From Pseudoscleropodium purum (Eukaryota; Streptophyta; Bryopsida; Hypnales; Brachytheciaceae), in assembly GCA_963969395.1 (NCBI GenBank), contig OZ017802.1:7876501-7940500 (forward strand): a stretch of 64,000 nt of DNA, written 5' to 3'. Under the pieces are notes generated by a model. The model ran no database searches. It had not been told where the DNA came from and saw nothing but the letters and a program-made list of their open reading frames with translations. Shown piece after piece: positions 50,521 through 61,771 of this stretch. How positions within the stretch are numbered: the first letter of the stretch is position 1; the number at the start of each line of letters is the position of its first letter. The translations under genes and the position numbers were made by a program.

Positions 50521-51062
50521 AGAAAAATTTCAATACTGCCAACTTTGAAAGCCTCCCGAGAGCTCAAAAATTGGTATTTTACCACAAAAGTTTTACCAAA
50601 TAATTATCTTTAAGTTAATAATTATATTTATGCCAAATTTCAAGGCCAAAAGATTCACCGAAAAAAAGTTATTCAAAATCTACCAACATTGGTAGCTGTG
50701 GAAATTTTTTCACTGCTACCAACTTTGATAGCCTTCCAAAGATTGAATTATTTTTTTTTTTGCCATGAAATTCTTGGAACAAAAATCTCTTTATGTTAAT
50801 AACATATGATAAAAATTTCAAGACCAAAAGATTAATATAAAAAAGATATTAACAATTTACCAATATGTGTCGTTTTGAGAAACAATTGTGAAAACCATTT
50901 CACTACTTCAACTTTGACACCCTCCCAAGGACTGAAAAATTGCTTATTTACCATGAAATTTTTGGCACAACATGTTTTTTATGATAACAACATTTATACC
51001 AAATTTTAAGGTCAAAAAATTTATACAAAAAAAAATATTTACAATCTACTAACGTGTATGTC
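50521..51062. repeat. Three diverged ~185-bp tandem units inside the Tc1-like element
   Basis: Units start at about 50521, 50701 and 50890, each with a (TACC/TGCC/TTC)AACTTTGA(A/T/C)A-type block, then TTTACCA(C/T)-type and AAATTTCAAGGCCAAAAGAT-type blocks. A fourth, inverted unit forms the right arm (about 51690-51465). The first and fourth are the most similar. Subterminal repeats of this kind often bind the transposase. Confidence 0.75.
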
Positions 51063-51073
51063 TTCCATTTGCC

Positions 51074-51400
51074 TCAATCACTACTAAAGGGCATAGAATG
51101 ACATAGTTGAAGGAGCTTTGTACCATTGATTAACCTCCACTCTTTTTCAATAACTACCTTCAAGTCATCTAAATTTTTTGGGCATATTGAGCCATGTTGC
51201 ACAGCATCTTTCAAAATCTTCCAAAGGTTCTCAATTGGATTGAGATCGGGAGAATTTGTAGGCCAATCGAGCTTCTCCAAAAGGTGTGTTTGTCTCCATT
51301 TTTCACATACTTTGCTACAATGGACAGGTGCGCCATCTTCCATGAGCAATCCGTATAGCACTCTACTCATAATATGAAGAAACTCAACATTGTAGACCAC
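51074..51400 (-). pseudogene. Tc1-like DD34E transposase, C-terminal fragment
   Basis: The 108-codon frame contains LLMEDGAPVHCSKVCEKW and LDWPTNSPDLNPIENLWKIL. The Asp of MEDGAPVH and the Glu of NPIENLW are separated by 34 residues, the DD34E signature of the Tc1 family. Sequence related to SAKDFVEVVYNVEFL precedes it. The N-terminal paired-type DNA-binding domain and the first catalytic Asp are missing, and the C-terminus ends soon after CHSMP. A full Tc1 transposase is about 340 residues, so roughly one third remains. Most plant mariner-like elements are DD39D, so the DD34E form is unusual here. Confidence 0.85.
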
Positions 51401-53941
51401 TTCAACAAAATCCTTAGCAGAACGTCTATGTTCATGGCAAAAAAAAAAAAATTCAATCTTTGGAAGGCTGTCAAAGTTGGTAGCAGTGAAAAAATTTCCA
51501 CAGCTACCAATGTTGGTAGATTTTGAATAACTTTTTTTCGGTGAATCTTTTGGCCTTGAAATTTGGCATACATATAATTAACTTAAAGATAATTCTTTGG
51601 TAAAACTTTTGTGGTAAAATACCAATTTTTTAGCTCTCGGGAGGCTTTCAAAGTTGGCAGTATTGAAATTTTTCTCACTGCGAATTCGAAAACGACATTT
51701 TGATTGGTACCCCAGTGTACATATTGATGATTATGGTGTCCAGAAGAAAAACAAAACCTGGTGCCACCACTTGTGTGATCTTGTTTGGAATGAATACAAA
51801 ACCCTCAATTGATCAGTTGCATCAACCCCTTCATATGTGTTCTATATTCCAAATGAATTGGAGATGTAGGAATAACCTCTTTTACATGGCACAGTTGGCA
51901 TTGGAACGCAAGGAAAGCATATGGATAATGCATGAGTTGAAATCAATAGCACTGATCGTTTGTCCTTCCACATAACGCAACTCATGCTCCTACTGTCATG
52001 TATTTTCCATTCTGTAGTTTTTTGTAGCGAATGGTTCCAATTTTTCAAGGTCTTCAATTTCAAAGGTTATCCAGTGCGATTGGAACATATAGTGCATGTA
52101 GCATATATATCATTGTGTGCCAAACCCATGAACAATTCCATACTAGAAAAAAAGTTGTTGGCCACTAAAACATGGCCCTTACTCTCTAGTCCTTGCACCA
52201 AATCCATTACCACTGTATGTGCTAAATGAGGTTATCTAGGAAGTACAATTGGAAGTTCAACACCTACCACATTTATATGTGCTCCAAAGTAGATATCAAA
52301 ATTATAGACATATTCAAAAATGGAATCAATAAAGCACCACACCTTTATGCCCCACTTCTATGGTTTTTTAGGCATATATTGTCATGCAAGATAGTAAGAG
52401 CTTTTATACCTTATCATCATTTCATCAAAAGTGATGAATTTTCCAAGTTTTTAACTGTTTTTGAAATTGTCCCGTATGCTTGAAACTAGTCAGCATACTT
52501 GTCCCATTTTATTGTATCTCGATAATGCTCTCTGTCACATAAGTTGCTGGATTTGTCACATGTAGACATCGAATGATACTTTGAAATTGAGCTGAAGTTA
52601 ATATTTGTAATATTTGAGGGCAATAAAAAATTGATACCTTTTTAGTCCAGTAAGTCTTCATATTTGGTTGTCTTTTTAACCCAATGAACATAAAAATTGC
52701 CAAGTACACCTTCAATTTCACTACAACTAAACACACCTATGTTGTTCCTCTTGGACATTTTTCATGTTCATTAGGGATTCTCACGTATCGATTGGTTTCC
52801 ACCACTATTTTTTGTAGAAGAGTATATGGCCCAAATAGTGAAAAGAATTGAATAAAAGAGGGCATACGCTGGAAATTAGTATTTGCACTAGAGATAAATT
52901 TGTATTTCCTTGGTGTTGTGGAATAAGTGAAGTTACGTTGTTCCCAAGTGGATTCCCTAAAAATGAATCTCACACTATTGGGGTCACTTGCATCTCCATA
53001 TTGACCTATTTCCACTTCTTCATTTTTTGAGTGTTGCTATTCATTGAATCTACATGGCATATCTGATTATGATGAAGTAGAACCACGTTCTACAAAATGG
53101 GGACTTCGAGGTAGAACAAAAGTAATATCATAATCCCCTATATTAATGTGTTTCCTACAAACTATGGTATACCAGAAATAAAGTCATCTCTAACTTGACT
53201 ACATTGGACATTAGAAAAAAAATGCGTATCTAAGGTGGCCATTGGCCTACTCATGTTATCAACATTGTTAAAGGAATAACCCAATGATGCCAACTATGGG
53301 TCCAACAGGTTCAAAAAATTACCATGCTTTTGAATTCTCCATGGCCTTTCCAATTTCTTCTGCATGTGCTTGGTCCTTGCTGTCTATGACAACAATTGCA
53401 ACACAGGGGCCGATCTTCCTTCTTCCTTCATGACATCTTCTTTCATGTTCTTCCTTCTATCAGTTGCACTATGCTATTGTGATTGATAAGAATTAAAGTT
53501 GTACAGGAGTTCCAAAGGTCAATTGTAGTCATCTTCAATATTATTATTGTCACCATTGTCATCTAGATCAGTGTTGCAGAAATGCTCATCGCAGTTGAAT
53601 TTCAATCCATTGTCTTCATACTCTTCACTAAGAAAATAGTCGTTGTCAGCCTCCTTGATCAGCATGACTTTACTTTGATCTATAGATTGGTTTATGTCTA
53701 ATATATCATGAAATGTGGTCAACATTGCTTTTGTTACAATGTCCTTGGTTGTGTTTGGATTGATCATTGTGTTTTCTATGTCGTGATGTCTTCCATTTTT
53801 TGATTCGCCTATCAAAAGAGAGTAGATGGAACCATTGGATTTGAGCATATCAACGTCTAGGTGTGGACTACAACAGTGGTCCTCTTTGATGTTTGTGTTT
53901 GAACTTTCGAGAAAATTAGTCAATGGATTAAAAGTTCTCAC

Positions 53942-55266
53942 TAGTGCATGTCGACTATTATGCAGATACTCACTCCTACAAGCAGGTACGTCATCACTTA
54001 CAAGTAGCGCAAGTAGTCATGATACTTAGTAAATTATGGTTTGTTTTTGGAACATATGTAGTACATGAAATGTAAACTATAGAAAGAGAGTTAAAGCACA
54101 TCCATCTTTCTTTTAGAAATTGGAGAACTTTTGGCATGATGTTGTTACATTGTAAATGCGTATATAGTGTAAAAATATATATTAATATATTATTTTGATA
54201 GATTTGATTGTAATAATATAGAAAAAAAAATAACATCATTTTAAATAGCTTTAAGGTAATGCCTTCTTATTATTGAGTGGTTCATCTATTTAAGAAGAAG
54301 CAATCGTTCAAAAGCTTCATCATTTTGGTGTAGTTTTCTTTAGTTTTCTTTTAGTTTTTTGTATGTCAAATTGTGTTTTTTTTTAGTTTCAAGACAATGA
54401 GCTTCAACCGAGATCAAAATTGGAATTTTAATGTCACAACTGTTGGATCAACCTTTTCTACCGCTAGATCTTGCATTGCAATATGAGCATCCGTAAGATT
54501 AAACTAGACTTTCTCATCCACCAAAGCAATCTTGAATAGAACAATGATGGCACGGAAATCTTTAGCGTGATGCTCAAATGTTAGTGATCTTGTTGTAAGT
54601 CAAATGTAATGAGCCTAGTGGCCGAGAAATAACATTTGAAGGGTGTTTTGAAGGTCTAAACAACAATCAATATAATTGTAAAGTCAAGCCTATAAAGCGA
54701 AGTTTTAGCCACCAACATTGATAAAAGGGGCTAGTGAATGCTTTAACTAAGGCAAATTGTGCAAAATACATTGCAACAATTGTCAAATGGATCTTCAAAT
54801 TCTTATAGATGGAGTGATGATTTTCTTGAAATTTTAGTTTTTTTACCTCTATTGAATATATTTTAATTTTAGTTCTTCATTCTATACTTGAAGTGTTTAT
54901 CTAAAATAATTTTGTATTTGTGAAGTTGTACAAGGAAAATATTCAAATAATGTGCCTCCTAGGAACTTTAGATTTATTTATTTTTTAGCTAAGAGTTTGA
55001 AATTAATCCTATGATTAAAATAAATGACATATGGTTGATACGAGAGCCACATAATAAAAGTATAGGTTGAAATTCACTTGACTTGTGTGGTTTAGGTAGA
55101 AGATAAGGTGGAGGGAAAAAGGGGTACTATATATTGTTTCTCTCGTCATTGCTTGTAAGGTCTAAAAGTTTGAGAGGTTATGGTGTATTGGTTTTAAAGA
55201 ATTTTGAAATGAAAATTGAAGGAAGTGTGTACCATAGTTTGGTGTTTTTAAATCGTTCTCACTTGC
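53942..55266. other. AT-rich spacer beyond the piggyBac remnant
   Basis: No gene found. I looked for the outer terminus of the piggyBac element (a GTCCTTTAGGGGTTAA-like end) and did not find a convincing one, so that end is probably eroded. Confidence 0.4.
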
Positions 55267-56151
55267 TTAACCCGTAAAGGACAAAGGCCTTTTTTTTCCC
55301 AAAAAGCACTCAAAACTACCACTTCCATGGCAAAAGGTAAAAAAAACTTAAATAGTTTGTTTTTTCACATCTAATTGCAGGATCTTGTACATAACTATTA
55401 TGAGAATTTTTTATCGCACAAATTGCATGATATCTACATTTAAAGTGGAAAAAACAAGTTTTTCCAACACATTATGAGATTAAATTTTATAACTTTGAAC
55501 ATTTTTAACTTTAATTTTTTGCACTACAACATTTTTAACTTTAAATCTTTATTGTATAAAATTGAGTTGAGAGTTTAGAAAAAATTCAAAATTTTCAAAA
55601 AAACTAATTTTTTTTTTAAAAATTGCTAAACAGAAGTAGGTACAAGATAGAAGGAAAATCTAAAATATTCATATCTCTAAAATGAAATTAAAATGAACTA
55701 ATCCCAATGGTGAGATTTTTCTAGCAAAAAAGATTGACCATGTGAAACTATTTTTTTTTTAATTGTAAAAATTGCATTCAGAAATGAATCCTACAAGTTA
55801 TTTTTTCAAGAAGATGCTCTAATTACTTGAAAAACAAGATTGTCCATAACTTTCTCATAAAAAATCCAAATGGAATGAATCAAAGTTTCACATGTACACA
55901 AAAATATAATCTATGAGGAAAAATTTTAATTTTCAAATTTTTTTTGCTACCCCTCGTCCCTTGTTTTGAGCTTATTTGGGCATAACTTTTGTTTTCGGGC
56001 ACCAATTGAAAAAAAATTATATTTCCATAAAGATAATCAATTTTTCTATCTTCAAAAAAAGTTTCAAAAAGTAAAGAAAAACTTTCAGCCCGTAGGTACC
56101 TGCCCGAAATTCCATTGTCCCTTTGAGGGACAATGGTTCTTTAGGGGTTAA
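55267..56151 (-). mobile_element. TTAA-bounded piggyBac-like element, copy E (885 bp)
   Basis: Reverse orientation relative to copy A. Ends: TTAA then CCCGTAAAGGACAAAGGCC (55267) and GGTTCTTTAGGGG then TTAA (56148-56151). The reverse complement of the interior matches copy A very closely: AAGATAGAAAAATTGATTA, TTCAATTGGTGCCCGAAAAC, AAGCTCAAAACAAGGGACG. A and E are the most similar pair and may reflect the most recent mobilisation. Confidence 0.78.
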
Positions 56152-56554
56152 TTTGAAGTTGTCAATCAAGAGTTGTGCTAGTTTGAGTGGAAGGAGGTCC
56201 TTGACTTTTATAAAAAAGGGTAGAGACTTCTACCAGCCATAAAAGATAGACATGTCTTTTGCTTACAATGAAATTTTATAAAAGTGTTGGAAATTGAATT
56301 GGATTTCCATGAAGCTATTACTCATTTTATTTGAAGTTTGTTTGAGTGAGTTATGGGTGACAAAGTGAAGAAAAATCTACTACCTTCTTTTTTCAAGGCC
56401 AAAATATTGGATGGCCATAGAAGTTGAAAAGAATGTTAGAAGGAGTTGAAACTTGAATGAAAAGTAGAAAACTGTACTAAATTTTTTAAAAGTTGTCATT
56501 CATCTCATTTGAACTTTAGATGAATCAACAACACCAAATAAAAGTTTAAGAAAA

Positions 56555-56788
56555 GAGTTGGAGTTGGAGGTTGAAGTTTCGAGTTTGGGAGTTGGAGTTT
56601 TGAATTTAGAAGTTGGAGTTTTGAGTTTGGGTGTTGAAAGTTGGAATTTTGAGTTTGGAAGTTAGAAGTTGGATTTTGGATATTGGAAGTTGGAGTTTGG
56701 AATTTCGAGTTTGGAATTTCGAGTTTCGAGTTTCAAGTTTGAGAGTTTGAAGTTGAAGTTTGGGAGTTTGAAACTAAAATTTGGGGGT
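56555..56788. repeat. Strand-asymmetric minisatellite (G/T/A-rich)
   Basis: Degenerate short units built from GAAGTTGGAGTTTTGAGTTT and GGAATTTCGAGTTT. The plus strand contains almost no C over 230 bp, giving strong strand asymmetry. Non-coding; it may favour R-loops or other non-B DNA. Confidence 0.75.
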
Positions 56789-58785
56789 TAAAAGAGAATT
56801 TGAAGACTTGTATATTGTGGCTTGTAACTTGTCTTTTGTTGTAAACTTTGTTGTTGCGAGCAACATGGATTAAACCATTACTTAGCTTTTAGTGTCATGG
56901 ATATCATGAAGCGGGTTTTTTTGCCTTCATAGTTGTATTTTTTTTTTGTTCACATTAATGAAGCTCAATTGTTGGTCACCATGGGTTCAAAATTTAGAAA
57001 TCAATTTCTCGGATGATTCAGCTCCTAGTCTAGCCATCTCGTTCTATCCACTTCAAACCTGTGATTTTAACCCTATTTTGACCTATGAACTAACCTAGAG
57101 CCATATATAATAGGCCAACGAGAAGTAATTCCATGATAGTATAAAAGATTTGAGAATCAAGTTTGAAGAATCTACACAACTATGACTTCTTTAGTTCTCA
57201 AGCCATTTTAATTTAGTTGGTGAATTTGTGGTGATAAACTCAGTCGTCTTCATTTTCTTTATTACATTGTGGGTTATTAGTAAGGTGGATTTACGGGTGA
57301 CAAGTTTACTTACTTTTATCATCGTATGACTTCTTTTATTCTTAAGTCATTTTTGGTTGTAACCAAAATCCTCATGATTTCTTGAGGCAAACACTTTCTA
57401 TACGACAATGCTTGTTTCCGATTGTATAAGATGTTGAAGTTTCGTTAGGCTAAACCTCTAATTTGATGAAGTTCAAAATGTCAGCATGAAAGTTCCGTCG
57501 TCGACACCACCCCAGTTCATGTGCCGCTTGCTGATATAATGATGATGGTAAGTAGCAGAAATTAGATTGTATAGCCACTTTTGAGTCCTTTTGTGCACAT
57601 GATTGTAAGTGCGGTAGTTGTAGGAAGGCTACTAGTTTTAAAGCTTGTACATGAGTTACACTCTCTCTATCAAGTAGTAAGTGCTATAATTTCTTAGCAA
57701 AAGACAATTTTAATGGAATTGTGATGTTTGCACCTACAACAAGGTCGCAAGCTTCTAAGACACTCGAATTGATCTCTTCATGCACCTCATGCACCTCATG
57801 GTTGTCACTACTCTCTTCAACAATTGCACTTTTCTCTACAAGCTTGGAAGGAATAAGGTAGTGACTATGATCCTCAACAAGGACATCTTCTACTTTCACG
57901 AAGCTACTACTTGGACATGGCACATCGACAGGAGATGCACTTTCCATTTTGGTAGTTTTTAGAGCATCCATACATCAATCAATTGCGTGATAGGCAATTT
58001 TTCAAATTCAATTGTGTGTACCAATGTCTATGTATCCACTAATGTTGTGTAGTGTTTACAGCTTCTAAAAATGTTGTCAAGAATTCAAGAGTATAAGTGG
58101 CCTAATATGGAAGGCTACATACTAATTAAAACTTAATATTTCTTCATCTTTGTGATGGTTGTCATTGTACGTACTTGTTGATAAGGTAGCCATTCATATG
58201 AAGCTCTAATAATATTGAATTCTCTAGAATTGAAAGGAAACAAGCTAGTTGTCCATATTTAAATTTACATAATTCATAGACTAAATCCTCATATGTAGTC
58301 TCATAAAAGTATTTTATTAATAAAAGAAAAGTGGAGCCATTGTGCATTGAATTGGTTTTTACTATTGTTATTGATTGATTCACATTATGTTTGCATATCA
58401 TGGAACACTACTAAGGTAGAAGGCCCATAAATGGACCATATAAGGGCTGGAACTGAATTTTAAAGAGATTGAACATCTTCAAAAAAATTTAGTAAATTTT
58501 CTTTGAAAGAGATGTAGAATTGACATCTAACCCAAGTTGTTTTATATTTTTTGAACATTTGTGGAATTAGTTACAAATTTTTTTAATTAGAAAAAAGTAG
58601 TCATTTGTGGTCATCAAAAGCAACCACCTCCTAAAATGTGCATGGTTGGTACATTTAAGAAGCAAAATGTTCCTCTGAGCCATAAAATCTTTTGATGCCC
58701 TATCGGGCTTCGAGCCTCCTACTTCAATGACATGTTATATTGAGACTCCATTTCCAAGCCCATTTGACCTTCCCCTTCTTTGTGT
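56789..58785. other. Spacer with one doubtful minus-strand frame
   Basis: A 95-codon frame at 57971-57684 (-) has an unusually protein-like acidic composition (CPSSSFVKVEDVLVED, DNHEVHEVHEEINS) but no domain, no neighbouring exon and no known family. It may be a fragment of a retroelement gag-like or chromatin-associated protein. Otherwise the stretch is non-coding. Confidence 0.35.
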
Positions 58786-58789
58786 AGGT

Positions 58790-58976
58790 TGGGTTGAACT
58801 AACACCCTTGCTCATCCCCCCAAGTCATTCCGGGAGGTGCGAGTAAAAAAAAGTCCCCCTATTTTGTGCCTAGAAAATTTATGCTCTACCCTTCCCCTAG
58901 CTAATTTGGGGTCTCTAATGAAAAATTTCAGAGTTTTCCTTTGGGGATGAGCAAGGGGGTCAGTTCACCCCAACCT
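58790..58976. mobile_element. MITE with ~33-bp inverted repeats and ~10-bp flanking repeat
   Basis: The left end TTGGGTTGAACTAACACCCT continues into TGCTCATCCCC; the reverse complement of the right end is TTGGGGTGAACTGACCCCCT followed by TGCTCATCCCC. TTTGTGTAGG occurs directly on both sides (about 58780-58789 and 58977-58986), a likely target duplication of 9-10 bp as in Mutator-type elements. The core shares GCTAATTTGGGGTCTCTAAT with the neighbouring MITE pair in inverse orientation. Confidence 0.7.
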
Positions 58977-58983
58977 TTGTGTA

Positions 58984-59211
58984 GGCTAGGAAGGATTGAC
59001 CCTTCTATTACCCCATATTTTACCTTTTTAAAAAACACTCAAATATTTCATTTGCCACATATGATAAAAATTTGAAATTTTTGAATTCATATTTGCAATT
59101 AGAGACTCCAAATTAGCTATGTATGCGATGTGATGAAATACAAAATTTAAAGCAGCATAAAATAGGGGGCAATTTGGGGGTCAATAGAGGGGTCAATAAT
59201 CCTCTCTGGCC
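58984..59211. mobile_element. MITE pair member 1 (about 228 bp)
   Basis: The left end is GGCTAGGAAGGATTGACCCT; the right end, reverse-complemented, starts GGCCAGAGAGGATTATTGAC. The interior CATTTGCCACATATGATAAA and CATATTTGCAATTAGAGACT is shared with 60285-60512. Non-coding. Confidence 0.75.
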
Positions 59212-59386
59212 CCGTTGTGTGCGTGTCACTCTAAGTACAGGGTTGAGTGAAAATGTTTTGAACTTTATCCAACTAAGTTAACCCCGAGTAAAAGCCTCTT
59301 ACCCTAAGACCGACGGAGTTCAGTTGAAGGCCCAAGGGGAGGAGGGAAGAAGGGATCCCCATTTCCAGATATTCCAGGGTCGGGCG

Positions 59387-59617
59387 GTCCGTCCGTCCGT
59401 CCGTCCGTCCTTCCTTCCCCAAATTTTCTGGACTCCAATTCCCAAATATTCTACCTTACTGTCAAGTGAAACTCACTGCTGCGGCTAAAGCTAAGTGTTC
59501 CTCCCCATGTCAGAATCTGTTCTTCTGAATGGATGGATGAATAGAGCTCAACTTCCATCCAACTTTCAGTCACAGCCACACTAAAAGGCAGGCAGGCAGG
59601 CAGGGACGGACGGACGG
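59387..59617. repeat. Paired tetranucleotide repeats: (GTCC)6 and (GGCA)4(GGAC)3
   Basis: (GTCC)6 at 59387-59410 and GGCA/GGAC units at 59587-59617 are partly complementary and about 180 bp apart, so they could pair. A 119-codon minus-strand frame (59810-59451) spans them but reads repeat-derived residues and is not considered a gene. Confidence 0.8.
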
Positions 59618-59917
59618 AGTATGCATCCGAATGAAACTCACTCTCGTCATCCGTCTGCACCAAGAAAAAGAAAAAAGGAGAAAGAAAAAGAAACCGGAAG
59701 GGTTTGACGAGGCGGAATCCCCAGTTTCCAATTGTTAAGGTAAGGTAAGGTACATGGCAGCTCTTGACGGTGGAGACACCAAGTGAAGATATCTTAGTTT
59801 CGAGAACCATGATATCACTGGCTTGTCCCCTGGCGGGCTGATCACATTACTATATTACCACTTTAATTAATAAGTAAGGATATCCATCCTCACCCATTCA
59901 GTCAGTTCAGTTGTTCC

Positions 59918-59952
59918 CTGACCTCAGTTGAGTTAAGTTAACTGAGGGTCAG
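59918..59952. repeat. Short hairpin
   Basis: CTGACCTCAGTT and AACTGAGGGTCAG form a 12-bp stem with one mismatch around a loop of GAGTTAAGTT. No T-run follows. Part of a simple-sequence-rich block (59740-59990) with AAGGT and AGTTA repeats. Confidence 0.7.
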
Positions 59953-60284
59953 TTCTCGCATCAGTGTGGGTTAAGTTAAGGTAACGCAAGTGGTCATGAT
60001 TCAATTTCCACGATGCCCCCATGATGAGAGATTCTTCTGGTATTTCTATTCTAATGATCCAATAAGGAGGAGGAGAACCATTTGGGGCTCATGGTCACAT
60101 GGACTGATATGCCGGCAGAGACTTCTGAACTGTCTGCTTAATAACTTTATTGGCATTGGAATGGGGGAGGGAGGGAGAGACCGATGAAGAACATGCCTGA
60201 TGCGGCCGTTTCTAAGGCAGGAGGTCGGTTGCCCAATTGGAATGTCTCCACTCTTCACATTGGAAGGGAGCCCCTGCTCTTAAA

Positions 60285-60512
60285 TGGCCAGGGAGGATTG
60301 ACCCCTCTATTTACCCCATGTTTTACCCTTTGTATAAAACATTGGAATTTTTCATTTGCCACATATGGTAAAATTTGCAAATTCTAAATTCATATTTGCA
60401 ATTAGAGACCCCGAATTAGGTAGGGGAGTTGGTGACATTCAAAATTTAAGTAGCACAAAATAGGGGGCTATAGAAGGGTCAATCTTCCCTAGCCTACTCT
60501 TGACTCCTTGGG
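60285..60512. mobile_element. MITE pair member 2 (about 228 bp)
   Basis: Direct copy of 58984-59211. The left end is CCAGGGAGGATTGACCCCTC; the right end, reverse-complemented, is GGCTAGGGAAGATTGACCCT. The interior CATTTGCCACATATGGTAAA and AATTAGAGACCCCGAATTAG is shared. By eye about 80-85% similar to member 1. Confidence 0.75.
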
Positions 60513-61771
60513 CGTCACAAAGAGAACGGCATAAGTGAGGAGCTTTTTTTTTTTTTTTGGTTGGATCTAGAAAACTTGGAATAATATGAAAACTACTTAG
60601 GGCCACTTCACATTGTGGGCATCCAAGTCAAGAGGCCCTAGGATTGAGTGGCCAAACTTTCTTTAGAGTCCAAAAGAATGGGCAATTAATAAGCTTCGTC
60701 AACTTTGACGGCTTCTTGACCATAGTTTGAGTCTCCAAGTTTAGCCACACCAAACTTCCTTTGAGAGTGCATCACATTGTAAGCACTTTTCTTGCCATGT
60801 AGGTAGTTTAGAGGGTAACGGCCTTTGGACTGTACTTTCTAGTGTGAAGAGTTGGAGGGGGAACTTTTTGTTTCTTGAAATAGGATTGGTGGAAACCCAC
60901 AACCTCTCAACCTTCAACTAGAGTGTGAAGTAGCCTTTGATTATTGAAGTTTTCGTGGTGAAGATTTGGAGCCAACTTATTGATGAGAACAAATTTGAAA
61001 TTTATAAAGGAATCCATTATGTGGATTTTGACATTATGCTATTTAATGAACATGGTATTCTACAAATCTTTGTTTCTTAGCGTTTGAAAAACATCCTCTC
61101 TAATGCATTGGGATTAAAGCAACCTTTGAAGAGTTGATTGCATTTGGAAAGAAGCGAAACTCCTAAAATAATTTTCAATGAATTTCCTAGGAAAAGAAAT
61201 GGAATTGGCATCAAACTAACAAGTCATTTCATTGATTTTTTGGACCTTCATGGAATTCATTACGAATTTTTGAAGTTGAAACACAATGGTCATTAAAAGT
61301 GACCACTTCCTAAAATATTCACTATTAACTCATTGAAGAAAAAAAAAATGTACCTCTATATTAGTAGTTGCTTATAGAGCACTCTGCCTTACACATATTT
61401 TTTTGGAAACACTTCAATTTGGTAAAAGTGTCCACAATCCATGCCTCCACATTGTCCCATTAAAATGCAAGTTCATCCCACCTTCAAATTCAAAGGACTT
61501 AATCACTCTCTCTATTCATATATGGTATATAGTTAGTGGATCAATCACATTGGATCTTATTAAGAATGATTGTCCATTAGGAATTGCAATTAGGTACAAG
61601 AATTTATTTACATTTAGTCTTAGAGCATCATCAATGGTGCAAAGTTAACCTCTAAAGGACCATAAGGCCACCACATGGCTTCTACAACATTAATTTTTTC
61701 ACCGTTGGTCCTTATGAATTAAATAGTTGCAATACATTACTTTTGGAGACTTGCATAGAATCCTTGCATTT
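60513..61771. other. AT-rich spacer
   Basis: Contains a T15 run (60544-60558) and, at about 61648, a terminus-like TTAACCTCTAAAGGACCATA in the style of the TTAA family. No gene found. Confidence 0.4.

Larger units (their letters stand above)
50478..51719. mobile_element. Tc1/mariner-like element inserted in the piggyBac gene, TA target site
   Basis: Ends: TA then CAGTGGGTACCAATCAAAAT at the left (50480) and, reverse-complemented at the right (51717), CACTGGGGTACCAATCAAAA, then TA. Long imperfect inverted arms cover about 50480-50770 and 51430-51717. The piggyBac coding remnant resumes immediately on both sides, so this is a true nested insertion. Between the arms lie a transposase fragment (51400-51074, -) and three diverged tandem units of about 185 bp on the left. 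The element is about 1.24 kb and internally deleted, so non-autonomous. Confidence 0.82.
50150..53941 (-). pseudogene. Degenerate piggyBac transposase gene, interrupted by a Tc1-like element
   Basis: On the minus strand, 53941-53519 is an acidic N-terminal stretch (DDNGDNNNIEDDYN). After about 500 bp of decayed sequence, 53015-52509 has PSFIQFFSLFGPYTLLQKIV with VETNRYVR, then VKLKVYLAIFMFIGL with NMKTYWTKK, and SAQFQSIIRCLHV, typical of the piggyBac (DDE_Tnp_1_7) N-terminal domain; a single in-frame TAG splits it. After a frame change the core continues to 51720 with FDEMMIRYKSS, WGIKVWCFID, GHVLVANNFFSSMELF, VMWKDKRSVLLISTHA and GVDATDQLR plus HKWWHQVLFFF. Of the three catalytic Asp, the first (FDEMM) and third (GVDATDQ) remain; the second is Asn (VANNFF instead of VDNFF). 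Past the nested element, about 50360-50180 keeps the C-terminal Cys/His motif (THKSCAYF...CTCNF...YLCLNCGCFETFH). At least eight stops plus frameshifts make it a pseudogene. Confidence 0.85.

Noticed and set aside
50150..53941. Contamination of the assembly by animal or fungal DNA, suggested by piggyBac and Tc1 elements
   Set aside because: The same TTAA-bounded repeat family extends across the window between plant-type genes, and base composition is continuous, so the elements appear native. A junction-spanning read check is still desirable.
57684..57971. 95-codon minus-strand frame with acidic composition as a small gene
   Set aside because: The composition is suggestive, but there is no recognisable domain, splice partner or promoter; kept only as a remark in the spacer entry.
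59451..59810. 119-codon minus-strand frame as a gene
   Set aside because: It is generated by tetranucleotide repeats and a poly-pyrimidine tract and lacks any conserved motif.
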